Shown here in pieces: positions 45,301 through 52,798 of a stretch of 64,000 bases of DNA. Source of the stretch: a bacterium (lineage in GTDB: Bacteria > Zhuqueibacterota > Zhuqueibacteria > Residuimicrobiales > Oceaniaggregativiventaceae); NCBI GenBank assembly GCA_029565675.1, contig JAKQNP010000040.1:1-64000 (forward strand), read 5' to 3'. The position numbers and the translations under genes were made by a program. The notes under the pieces were generated by a model. The model was given only the letters and a program-made list of their open reading frames with translations, was not told the DNA's origin and searched no databases. The stretch's first letter is position 1; every line of letters starts with the position of its first letter.

Positions 45301-45464
45301 TCGAGCTTTTCGGCCGGTTCTACGAGTTGCGGAACCGACAGCCACTCAGCCTGCCAAATTTGTTGCGGCGGAGGGGATGGTACCGGTTCGATGAGTTCCT
45401 GATCGCGCTGTTGAACGCGTTCAAGGGCAATACGGGCAAAAAAGTCCAATCTGTTTTCTGGCAT
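42354..45464 (-). CDS. Glycoside hydrolase family 2-like enzyme
   Basis: This 1036-residue protein has the GH2 architecture: a jelly-roll sugar-binding domain (about 90-260, with RFDGVDYRTQVFVN), an Ig-like domain, and a TIM barrel (about 400-720). The catalytic acid/base is probably Glu513 in the NE motif of SYINEPFPNG, and the nucleophile Glu603 in YGCGEFGSEG. A C-terminal domain (about 840-1036) has no recognised fold. There is no signal peptide, so it works in the cytoplasm on imported glycosides, consistent with the SSS gene just upstream. Specificity (galactosidase, mannosidase, glucuronidase) cannot be read. Confidence 0.85.
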   Translation of the reverse strand: MPENRLDFFARIALERVQQRDQELIEPVPSPPPQQIWQAEWLSVPQLVEPAEKLDCQKKLDQELASYRHKFAPFMRDCAPPCQHTRNTIEVERFDWRIETTADRSDFKSALDGEGDWQPVVVPHYGPPLGRKATIYRTTIDLTAPFFSAGSIFIRFDGVDYRTQVFVNNSFIGTHEGFFAPFEFDITAAVRPGKNCVVIRVENDYIFMGSRDENSPEHYEGEKLYAATGPGYDDAEMGWHHCPPAMGIYQPVFIEARSRMHIADCFVRFLPDGCSGEAWITVHSADVFPGEVLFNLSVYGKNFDQIIFQNKRFSPQGLHIPGLGDVAKRVESALPLKAGAGENLFRVPFVIDSVRRWDLDSPWLYQLQVDLLGSNGVTIDSLACDFGMRTFRMDTADEPRGRFFLNDRPIKLRGANTMGHEQQCVMRKNLEQLRDDILLAKIAGLNFLRLTQRPVQRQVYEMCDRLGMLTQSDLPLFGVLRRPKWLEAVRQVGEMVRLVRDHPCNALISYINEPFPNGMDEPHRHLLRSELQDFFTIADLVARQENPDQVIKAVDGDYDPPAPGFPDNHCYCGWYNGHGIDLGKLHKGYWQKVKPGWNYGCGEFGSEGLDPVDLMRRHYPAEWLPQSAKVEKTWSPDRILQAQTGRFHYLWFETPASLQDWVEASHAHQAWITRLMTEAFRRNRHMHSFAIHLLIDAFPAGWMKAIVDSERRAKPAYFAYREALTPLLVCWRSDRQAWNFDEEIELEAWICNDTAENYVDLRLVYTLEKEGQIAQRGEQSAAIKALDSYCPAQVRFQPVSTSVRCEWIARLRLFDQSGALLSESESTLSIFPSLPAHQRHHFYAFSAPPGPAATLLQTLNIAAEPIPDSLPANAVVILDGLLSNTGEMTKIEQAVKAGATAVVLLLAPGEMTIAGDRIKVEKCGMGERHFVARCGHHLTSGFGPKDFSFWYSAPLDRVTPFLDTVFVAPGWTPILISGNGSWQADWEPKFAAAEKRSGKGVWRICQLHLHDHITGNPAAEWFARRLLDLIDWNRIC

Positions 45465-45507
45465 CGGTTTTTCTCAAGCTATAATGGATTGTGCCGACTT
45501 GACCTGC

Positions 45508-47700
45508 TTACCATGCCCCAAGTCCCAGTTGTGCGATGGCATATAAAACCGCGAGTATTAAAAGTCCGCCGATGGTAAAAAGAACAATGCCGATAATATC
45601 GATTTTATCGAATTTTTCAAACTCCCAATTTGAATGCGGAAACAATTTTTTATCATCAAAACGCTGCGGTTGTGCATATGAGAGCTCAATTTCATGAGCA
45701 TCGACCTCGCGATTTGCCTGCACGGGTGTTTTCATTTTGACAAAAAAGCGATCCAGTCGCTGTTTGTCTTCCGGCTTGCTCAGGAGAGAGACAAGAATGA
45801 GTACGAAAAAGGGCACGCAGGTGCGAATGATCACCCGGATTGTCTCGTTGAGAGCGTGCGGATTTTTGCTCAGGTTGCCACCCAGCAGATCAAGGAGCAC
45901 CAACTCGAGCGTTAGCATGCCGCTGCCTTGCAGAACGCCGTTCTGGTTGTATTTCAATCCTTGCGTCCAGAAAATGGAATTTTTGGGTGTCTCATAGCTT
46001 TTGCGAAAAGTCATGCCAACCTCGAGCGATTGCGGGCGTTCGCCTGGCGCGCAACCTGCCTCGTTGAGGCTTTCCCAGATTTTGATCTCGGCTTGTCGTT
46101 CTTCCACATCGACCTGGCGAGCGAGATAAGTGCGCTCGACATGAATCGAATCGACGGTTTTTGCCAGATAAGGATGGGTCTTGACACCAGGCAGCATCGG
46201 AATTGCTACCTGCAGAATACCGAAAAAGAGCAGAGCGCTGACCATTGACCACCATGCGCCGGTGCGCGTCGCCCGGCGCCATTTCACGCCAAGCCAGAAG
46301 CCGGCCGCCATAAAGATGTTGAATTCCCACAGCAACTTGAGCATCTGAAAAACGGTATCAAACCAGCTGGCAAAAGCAACCCCGCCGAGCAAGATAAGAA
46401 ATCCGAATACTCTGCCGGTCCAGATATAGCCATGTTCGCTGAACTTTGGAAAAAGCGGGCGAAAAAAATTGTGTGTCATCAAGCTCGATGCCGTGAGCAT
46501 CAACGCATCGGCAGTGCTCATCAGAGCCGACATCAAACAAGCGATCATCAGACCGACCAATCCCACACCGACTGATCCGAGCAAATCGCGCGAGGCATGT
46601 CCCCATAGATAATCTGGATTTTTGACCACTCCGCTGTAGAGAATCACCAGCAAAAAGGCTGAAATGCCCCAGAGCAAGGTAGTAAAGCGTTTCATAAAGA
46701 TACCGGTGGTGAAGCCCAGACGGGCGGTATACTCATCTTTTGCTGAACCGCAGACGATCAGTTGATTGGCTTGCACTGCGACATTGATTTGACTCATGAT
46801 CATGATAGCGATAATATAGTACCAGGTAAAGTCGATCAATACCGGACTTCCCCAGATTTCGAATGCTTCCTGGGGCAAATGTGCCCGGGCGGCTTGCACC
46901 AGACCGCTTAAACCGCTGCCGCCGGTCAGGGTGTTGATCTTGACCGCGGCAAACGGCAGCAAAAGCAAAGAGAGGATCAGGATAAAGATACCCTGCAGCA
47001 TATCGGTCAAGAAAGCGGCCTCCAGACCACCCATCACGGCATAGATCATCACGATAATGGCAACCACCCAGATCAGAATTTTTTCATCGATGGGGGAGAA
47101 TTCCTTGCGCGGATTTTCGATCCGCAGGCGCTCGAGAGAGCTTTTATCATCTGCGCTCAACAGTGCACTGTCGGTATTTTCGAGTTGCTCCAATTCGAGA
47201 GCGTTTTCATATTCGGCGAGTTCGACGGATGAAAGTTGGTTTACAGGTTTGGCGGTGATGCCGGTAATGGTTTTGCTCATGGCGGTAAAACCCAGTCCGA
47301 TAACCAGCATAAAAAACGCAGCGCTGATCAGCGCATAGAGAGCGGCAATGCCCTTGGAGTTGTAACGGTCCTCGAAAAAATCGCCGAGTGTCAGCAGCCG
47401 CATGCGGCGATACCAGATCGATGTGATCCAATAGATCGGCAGACCAAAAACGCTGATCAAATTCTGCCATATGCCGGCTATCCCGTTGCGCGCCACCAGG
47501 ACTGTGGTACCGACTGCGCTCTCAGCTGAAGTGCTCTGTCCAAACGCAGCGAAGGTCTGTACCCATTTGCCGAAGCGTCGGCCGCCGAGAAAAAAATCTT
47601 CTTGATTGTGAATTCGCCGCGACGCATAGATGCCGATACAAATCACAAAACAAAAATAGATCGCGATCATAAGAATATCGATCAGGGGCAATCCGAACAT
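45508..47700 (-). CDS. Long SSS-family sodium:solute symporter
   Basis: This 730-residue membrane protein has the SSS core plus two soluble insertions. One is a charged loop of about 60 residues near 155-215 (LEQLENTDSALLSADD). The other is a segment of about 80 residues before the final spans (VDVEERQAEIKIWESLNE). A C-terminal extension carries two more spans, the last ending GLGAW. SSSs of this size often transport sugars or sugar acids. The gene lies between GH57 and GH2 genes, 12 bases from the former, and is the likely importer of their substrate. Confidence 0.88.
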   Translation of the reverse strand: MFGLPLIDILMIAIYFCFVICIGIYASRRIHNQEDFFLGGRRFGKWVQTFAAFGQSTSAESAVGTTVLVARNGIAGIWQNLISVFGLPIYWITSIWYRRMRLLTLGDFFEDRYNSKGIAALYALISAAFFMLVIGLGFTAMSKTITGITAKPVNQLSSVELAEYENALELEQLENTDSALLSADDKSSLERLRIENPRKEFSPIDEKILIWVVAIIVMIYAVMGGLEAAFLTDMLQGIFILILSLLLLPFAAVKINTLTGGSGLSGLVQAARAHLPQEAFEIWGSPVLIDFTWYYIIAIMIMSQINVAVQANQLIVCGSAKDEYTARLGFTTGIFMKRFTTLLWGISAFLLVILYSGVVKNPDYLWGHASRDLLGSVGVGLVGLMIACLMSALMSTADALMLTASSLMTHNFFRPLFPKFSEHGYIWTGRVFGFLILLGGVAFASWFDTVFQMLKLLWEFNIFMAAGFWLGVKWRRATRTGAWWSMVSALLFFGILQVAIPMLPGVKTHPYLAKTVDSIHVERTYLARQVDVEERQAEIKIWESLNEAGCAPGERPQSLEVGMTFRKSYETPKNSIFWTQGLKYNQNGVLQGSGMLTLELVLLDLLGGNLSKNPHALNETIRVIIRTCVPFFVLILVSLLSKPEDKQRLDRFFVKMKTPVQANREVDAHEIELSYAQPQRFDDKKLFPHSNWEFEKFDKIDIIGIVLFTIGGLLILAVLYAIAQLGLGAW

Positions 47701-47712
47701 GAGCGGTCCTCT

Positions 47713-49254
47713 CTAGAGCTTTTCAATCTCGATTCCACCGACCAGTTGTCGGGCGATTTGAAGGTCATCGGCGCGGATTTGGTATTCCGCCGGATAGAGC
47801 ACATGCTCTCCGCTTTGGTTCAATCGACCAGGATTGCGGACGGTTTGCAACCTGGCCTGCGCATCGGTGGCTGCGGCGTGCAGCCGCGGATCGCCGGAAG
47901 CGGCCAACTCTTTTGCCTTGGTGCTGATCCGCTCCGCTTGTGGAAACAGGATTTCCTGACAAGTTTGCCAAGGGTCGGTGGAAAGGCGAGAACGATCGAT
48001 CCCGCCGACCAGGAGCTCGGCCTTGAGCAGGTTCTCGAAACAGTAGCGATAATTGAACGGATGGATGATATGAGGCGCATCCGGCAAAGTCGGCGGCCAT
48101 TGGCCGTCCGAATTGTAGGAATTGGTGAGATGGTACCAGGCGCGATCCGCACTTTCCGGTTCCATCTTTTTTTGTTGCGCTTGCAGTTTTTCGCGGACGA
48201 GATCTTGCCAGGGGCGCAAGAGGCGTGCCATCGGTGTTTGTGCCCAGGTCGATGCACGTGCACCGTGCCAGGCAGAATCGTCGTCGAAACCGAGCTCTTC
48301 CGGCAGGGCCGGCAAGGAATGGCAGGCGTCTGAGAAGGTGATCAAGGAGCCGAGAGAACGACAGGATTCGACGAGGTCGATCAGTTTTTGCTGCGAATCC
48401 GGCGTCGCTTCGAAAACACGGTCCGGTTGATTCTCGTACTTTAAGCGAAACCAGCCGTTGGTGCCGATATATTCTGCATCATCGGCATAGATGATCAGCG
48501 CGCCCTCGGTTTCCCCTGCAGGTTGCTGTGAATACCTGGCGATCAATTCCTGATATTTTTCCAATGTATACCCCTGCATCCCCATGAAATAGCGCACGCC
48601 GAATTGAGCGATCCGGTCGGTGCGCAAAAAAATACGCAGCGGCGTGCCCTGCACACCGCGGATATGCTGAAAAGGAAAGTGAATGGCAGGTTCGGTTCCC
48701 GGCAAGTCATAACGGAAACCAAAATTGTAAAAGCCAGGTTCGTCTGAATGTTCTTTTTCATAGATCTCGGGCCTTAACGGCTGTCCATTGGCATCGACAG
48801 AGCGGCTGTAAGCTTCGAAATCGCCGATCAGATTTGTGTAACCGTTTTCCAATACTTGTTTCGGCACCTGGCCGTTCCAGCCGCATTCGGGATTCCAAAA
48901 GCTTGCCGGTGTCATTTCCAGGTGGCGTTGGTAGGCGCGATTGGAAAAGCGGATCGACCAACTGCCGTCCTCAGCCGGGAAATTGGGCAGCATTGGATGG
49001 GCATAGGGTGAACCCATGAATTCGCATTGGCCGCCGGCAACCGCCCGGCGCAACTTTTCCAGCACATCGGGCGTGCGTTGGGCGATCTCATCCAAAGTGT
49101 ATCCGGAGGCTTCAAAGACATATTGACAATCCGGAAAACGATGGTGAAAGGTGTCGATGATCATCTCATACGCGCGGCGGATGACGAATTCATAGCGATC
49201 CGGGGTCAGGTATGCGTAGTTGAGATTGGCATGGAAAATCAGGATCGGATGCAT
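47713..49254 (-). CDS. Glycoside hydrolase family 57-like enzyme
   Basis: This 513-residue protein matches the GH57 (beta/alpha)7 barrel: the N-terminal HANLNYAYL region, VFEASGYTLDEI, CEFMGSPYAHPMLP, then the nucleophile segment SFWNPECGW (Glu123) and a catalytic-type aspartate in IIYADDAEYIG (258-259). GH57 includes alpha-amylases, 4-alpha-glucanotransferases and alpha-galactosidases. No signal peptide is present. AAAGGAACAC precedes the ATG at 49254; a longer in-frame start has no support. It follows three URO-D-fold genes and precedes the SSS symporter. Confidence 0.8.
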   Translation of the reverse strand: MHPILIFHANLNYAYLTPDRYEFVIRRAYEMIIDTFHHRFPDCQYVFEASGYTLDEIAQRTPDVLEKLRRAVAGGQCEFMGSPYAHPMLPNFPAEDGSWSIRFSNRAYQRHLEMTPASFWNPECGWNGQVPKQVLENGYTNLIGDFEAYSRSVDANGQPLRPEIYEKEHSDEPGFYNFGFRYDLPGTEPAIHFPFQHIRGVQGTPLRIFLRTDRIAQFGVRYFMGMQGYTLEKYQELIARYSQQPAGETEGALIIYADDAEYIGTNGWFRLKYENQPDRVFEATPDSQQKLIDLVESCRSLGSLITFSDACHSLPALPEELGFDDDSAWHGARASTWAQTPMARLLRPWQDLVREKLQAQQKKMEPESADRAWYHLTNSYNSDGQWPPTLPDAPHIIHPFNYRYCFENLLKAELLVGGIDRSRLSTDPWQTCQEILFPQAERISTKAKELAASGDPRLHAAATDAQARLQTVRNPGRLNQSGEHVLYPAEYQIRADDLQIARQLVGGIEIEKL

Positions 49255-49344
49255 TGTGTTCCTTTCAGGATAAACAGCAAGATCAATCTTAATACGGTCT
49301 GGCTGATCGGATTGATTAAACCTCTTCAAGGAAATCCGCAAATG

Positions 49345-50463
49345 CTAGGCGCAGAAGGATTGCGGAAAACGCTCAGCTAATTTTATTGCTTCTTGTTCTG
49401 TGATGTTCGTGCAGCTGATCAAAATTCCCCGGCTGCCCACTGCTTGCACAAGATCATCGATCTCTTCCGGTCGGGCAAAAATTTGTACTGATTTCCGGTG
49501 CGCCAAAATGGTGCGGATCAGTTCGGTCCATTGGGCAATGCTCTCCCTGCCGGCGCCAGGCTGCCATTGGATCGCCTTCAGACGGTTTAGCCGCAAAAGG
49601 CTGGGGAGATGTGCCAGCGCTCTGTTTCCATCCAGATGATAGAGGGGATAATCGAGAAAATCGACCAAATCACCCAGGACTGGCAGGCAAAATTCATCGA
49701 AACAATCCGGAGAGAGCATGTATGAACAATCTTCTTGTAAAGGGAAAGTGGTGCCCGGTGCCCAGATGCCCGCCCAACCGATGCCTTCTCCTGGATGTGA
49801 CGCTGATAACAGGGATTGGATTTCCGCAAAAGCGTCGATCCAGAGCCGTTGTAAATGTTTGAGTACCGGCTTGATTCGTTTCTTGTGGTCGAGCAGCGAC
49901 GTCAGCGTTGTTTCTGCGCCACAGAGTCCAATGAGGTTGTCGAGAACACCGCCTAGGGCAAAGGGAGCAACAAAATGATGTCCCGGCGCTTTTTGGGTGG
50001 AGCGGCGGGTCAACTCGATGATGGTCTGATAGAAAGGCTGGTGAGGATCAAGACGACAGCGCAACGCTTCTTCAATATCGACAAAGACCGGATGGGCCCA
50101 GATGGTTTCGCTATCGATGAACTCCACTCGGGCGCCGAGCGCACAGGGCATGGCGCTGGCGCCGAGGTCGATGTAATGAAAGGGGACGGCCTCGCCGAGC
50201 CAGTGAGTCTGCTCGATTCGTGCCATCTCACGCGCCATCACGCCATCGATATCGGTCCAGTATCCTGACAGATCACGATCTTGCGGCAGAGACGGGCGGT
50301 CGGGTTCGATGGTGGCCAGGATACAGGGACTTTCCTGATCACCAAATTCCCACCAGTTCTGCAAGCGCTGCATCTTGTTCGGGTCTGCAATTCTTGCCGC
50401 GGAAACGGCTGGTGCCGCCTTGGCATACGAACTTGGATAGGGGTTGTCAGGGTTCGATTTCAT
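49345..50463 (-). CDS. URO-D-fold protein with YHLDG motif (copy A)
   Basis: This 372-residue protein is a close relative of its upstream neighbour. Both share the segments CSYMLSPDCFDEFCLPVLGD and LYHLDGNRALAHL (here near residue 270), and end with a conserved QWQPGAG segment. The metal-site H-x-C-G of URO-D methyltransferases is replaced by YHLDG. Its ATG at 50463 overlaps the end of the upstream paralogue by 17 bases, so the pair is translated together and may form a heterodimer. Function unknown. Confidence 0.7.
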   Translation of the reverse strand: MKSNPDNPYPSSYAKAAPAVSAARIADPNKMQRLQNWWEFGDQESPCILATIEPDRPSLPQDRDLSGYWTDIDGVMAREMARIEQTHWLGEAVPFHYIDLGASAMPCALGARVEFIDSETIWAHPVFVDIEEALRCRLDPHQPFYQTIIELTRRSTQKAPGHHFVAPFALGGVLDNLIGLCGAETTLTSLLDHKKRIKPVLKHLQRLWIDAFAEIQSLLSASHPGEGIGWAGIWAPGTTFPLQEDCSYMLSPDCFDEFCLPVLGDLVDFLDYPLYHLDGNRALAHLPSLLRLNRLKAIQWQPGAGRESIAQWTELIRTILAHRKSVQIFARPEEIDDLVQAVGSRGILISCTNITEQEAIKLAERFPQSFCA

Positions 50464-51544
50464 ATTTCTGCAAGAGTTCGATGACTTGGTTGCGCTGCGA
50501 GATGTCGGCATCGAGCACCGCCGCAAAAGCACCCGGGCGACCGGTTTGTTCGATCAGCTGGTCAATCGTGTCCAGACGGCCTCCGGCTTGCACATTGAAG
50601 AATTGCACATGCTTGCCTTTGGCCGTGATCCTCCGGTAGATTTCCGGCCAGCATCCGATATCAGGCGCTGCGTCGCCGGGAACCCATTGGATGCCGCGAA
50701 TCGCTTCGATCGCCAACAAATCGTCCAGATGGACTTTGGCATTGACGCCGTCGAGGTGATAAAAGGCATGGTCAAGCTTTTCAGCGCTTTGGCGCAGTTC
50801 CGGTAGGATGAAGCGGTGAAAAGCGTCAGGCCCGATCATATAAGAAAAATCGCATTGCAGCATGTAGTAAGGAGTTCGGGAGAAGAGAGGTGTCCAGCAG
50901 CTGTAGCCTGGATTGGTTTTTTGCAGCCGATTGTTCAGCAGGCCAAAAACCTGCCACCACGCCTGATGGGCTTGCCAGGTGAGGCGTTCCACTTCTTCTG
51001 GATCATCAAAAAGAGCCAGCAGCAATTTCTCGCCCGGCAGAAAAGTAGAGACCAGATCCAGATTGCCGCCCAGGTCGGTCATGCCGATCTGGACCTGTCC
51101 TTGCCAGCGAGCCACGCCGGCCTCGATGAGGTCGACCAACCGCTGCAACCAGGGGTGTTGCCAATTGACTTTCAATTCGATTTCAGCGGGTTTTTGCTCC
51201 GCCGGCGCGTGAAACCATACCGTCTCTTCCCGCAATTCCGGACGTGCACCCATGAATGCCCCCAGAACGCCGGCGCCGAAATTGGGCCAAAAGTGTGGGA
51301 AAGCGTCGCCCAGGAACTCGGTGCAGCAGAGCTCATAGTCGATGCGGTCAATCACCTGTTCGGCCGGGATCGCAAAGTCGTAAAAAGCCGTGAATTCGTG
51401 AAAAGGCAAGGGAGATGCGGGGCGCCGCGGATCTTTGCCGCGCAATCTAACCTGTATCAACGGCCGGTTGAGTTTATTTTGCCACCAGAGTTCAGTTTGT
51501 CGTTGCACCCGCTCCCAGCGGTCAGCAGAAAAATCGATCGGCAT
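50447..51544 (-). CDS. URO-D-fold protein with YHLDG motif (copy B)
   Basis: This 365-residue protein has CDFSYMIGPDAFHRFILPEL and FYHLDGVNAKVHLDDL (near residue 250), and GIQWVPGDAAPDIG. Like copy A it lacks the H-x-C-G zinc motif. The N terminus (residues 1-110) carries WWQNKLNRPLIQV, which occurs in expanded URO-D families of Verrucomicrobiota, Lentisphaerota and related bacteria. It starts directly beside the stop of the upstream URO-D gene (51545). The YHLD Asp may bind substrate or metal. Role unknown; its glycan-operon position is the best clue. Confidence 0.7.
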   Translation of the reverse strand: MPIDFSADRWERVQRQTELWWQNKLNRPLIQVRLRGKDPRRPASPLPFHEFTAFYDFAIPAEQVIDRIDYELCCTEFLGDAFPHFWPNFGAGVLGAFMGARPELREETVWFHAPAEQKPAEIELKVNWQHPWLQRLVDLIEAGVARWQGQVQIGMTDLGGNLDLVSTFLPGEKLLLALFDDPEEVERLTWQAHQAWWQVFGLLNNRLQKTNPGYSCWTPLFSRTPYYMLQCDFSYMIGPDAFHRFILPELRQSAEKLDHAFYHLDGVNAKVHLDDLLAIEAIRGIQWVPGDAAPDIGCWPEIYRRITAKGKHVQFFNVQAGGRLDTIDQLIEQTGRPGAFAAVLDADISQRNQVIELLQKYEIEP

Positions 51545-52798
51545 TTATCCTCCCATCTCTATGCAGCGCAGTCTATAATGTCGATAATTTTGCCAGGTCA
51601 CCTCAGGCGGTACACCATGGTCGCAAGTCGGGATATATCCGCCGCGCCGACGCATTGCCGGCAGAATTTCCTGCAAATGCGCATCGATTGCTCGTGGGCC
51701 CTGGGCCAGCACGCGTTTGTCGATGCCACCGCTCAGCACCATCCAGGGATAGTCGCGTCCGATTTGCTTCACATGGCATCCAGAAGCCACTTCAAACGGG
51801 CTCATGACATCCATCCCGATGGCGTTGCGATAGAGCTCGATTACCGGCACCGCATATCCGTCCGTGTCGAGTTGAACATAGAGATGACGGTTGCGGTCGA
51901 TCTGCCGCCGGCGCACCCGGCCGACCAACTCTTGATAATAAGGAAACAAAAATGCTTTGATCATATCGGGGGAGATCAGCGGACCGTTGTTGTAGCAGAT
52001 GTCCTCGCCAATATAGAGCTCATCCAGGGTGACGTATTGCTGATGTGCTGCGATGACGCGGTCGGCGAGTTCCAGCCAGGTCTGCATGCAGTCGTGCAGC
52101 AGATCCGGATGATCGTAGAAAAAGAAAAGCAAATTTTCCGGCCCAATCAGGCTGCGCAGATACATATAACCGCCGATGAGGCGCTGCTGGATCATTTTGC
52201 CGGTTCCGGCTGCAGCGATTGCGCTCCGCATTCTCGCTTCAAGAGAATGCCAACGCTCCGGTGTTCCCGGGTCTAGGCGCCATTTGACCTCTTCTTCCCA
52301 GGATCGTCGGTCGTGTACGGGATGGTCGAGATATTCGGGCATGAATCCCTGACGCCGACCTTTGAAATAGAGCACATGCCTGCCGGCGGTATCGCGGACG
52401 ATTTCTTTATCGCCGAGATCTTTGACCACCTCTTCCTGAAAAACAGGCGAAAATTCGGCTTCACACCAACCCAATTCCATCAACTCGTGATGCCCAGGCG
52501 GGTCAAAGAAGAAAAATTCGTCCAAATCGATGGAACGGTCCAACCCGGTTTCGTACCAGTGGTCGATGGCCATCCACAGGCCAAAAGTTTTTCGAAAAAA
52601 CGGCGCATCAGGGACCCGGTTATAAGTGTCGCGCAGTTTGACTGCCGCAGCACACATTCTTTCGCGCGGTACCGGGGCATGCACACCATTTGCAGCAGTT
52701 TGATGTCGTTGCAGCACGTTTACCTGATATCCTTTTCTGTCTTCGGTTCGATACCCATATAAGTGAAAATCACTTTGCCACACTCGTTCGATATTCAT
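51545..52798 (-). CDS. URO-D-fold protein with degenerate metal site
   Basis: This 417-residue protein has URO-D features: VPRERMCAAAVKLRD near residue 45, YLRSLIGPENLLFFFYDHPD, and SGGIDKRVLAQG near the C terminus. The metal-site region reads VQLDTDGYAVPVIE, with no His or Cys. It also has CDHGVPPEVTW, which is common in this family. The start is uncertain: the ATG at 52798 overlaps the end of the beta-helix gene by 29 bases, and a GTG at 52717 with AGGTAAAC upstream may be the true start. Confidence 0.65.
   Translation of the reverse strand: MNIERVWQSDFHLYGYRTEDRKGYQVNVLQRHQTAANGVHAPVPRERMCAAAVKLRDTYNRVPDAPFFRKTFGLWMAIDHWYETGLDRSIDLDEFFFFDPPGHHELMELGWCEAEFSPVFQEEVVKDLGDKEIVRDTAGRHVLYFKGRRQGFMPEYLDHPVHDRRSWEEEVKWRLDPGTPERWHSLEARMRSAIAAAGTGKMIQQRLIGGYMYLRSLIGPENLLFFFYDHPDLLHDCMQTWLELADRVIAAHQQYVTLDELYIGEDICYNNGPLISPDMIKAFLFPYYQELVGRVRRRQIDRNRHLYVQLDTDGYAVPVIELYRNAIGMDVMSPFEVASGCHVKQIGRDYPWMVLSGGIDKRVLAQGPRAIDAHLQEILPAMRRRGGYIPTCDHGVPPEVTWQNYRHYRLRCIEMGG

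Noticed and set aside
50816-52276. Plus-strand 486-codon frame opposite two URO-D genes
   Set aside because: It spans the junction of two well-supported minus-strand genes and shows no motif; long shadows are common in this GC range.
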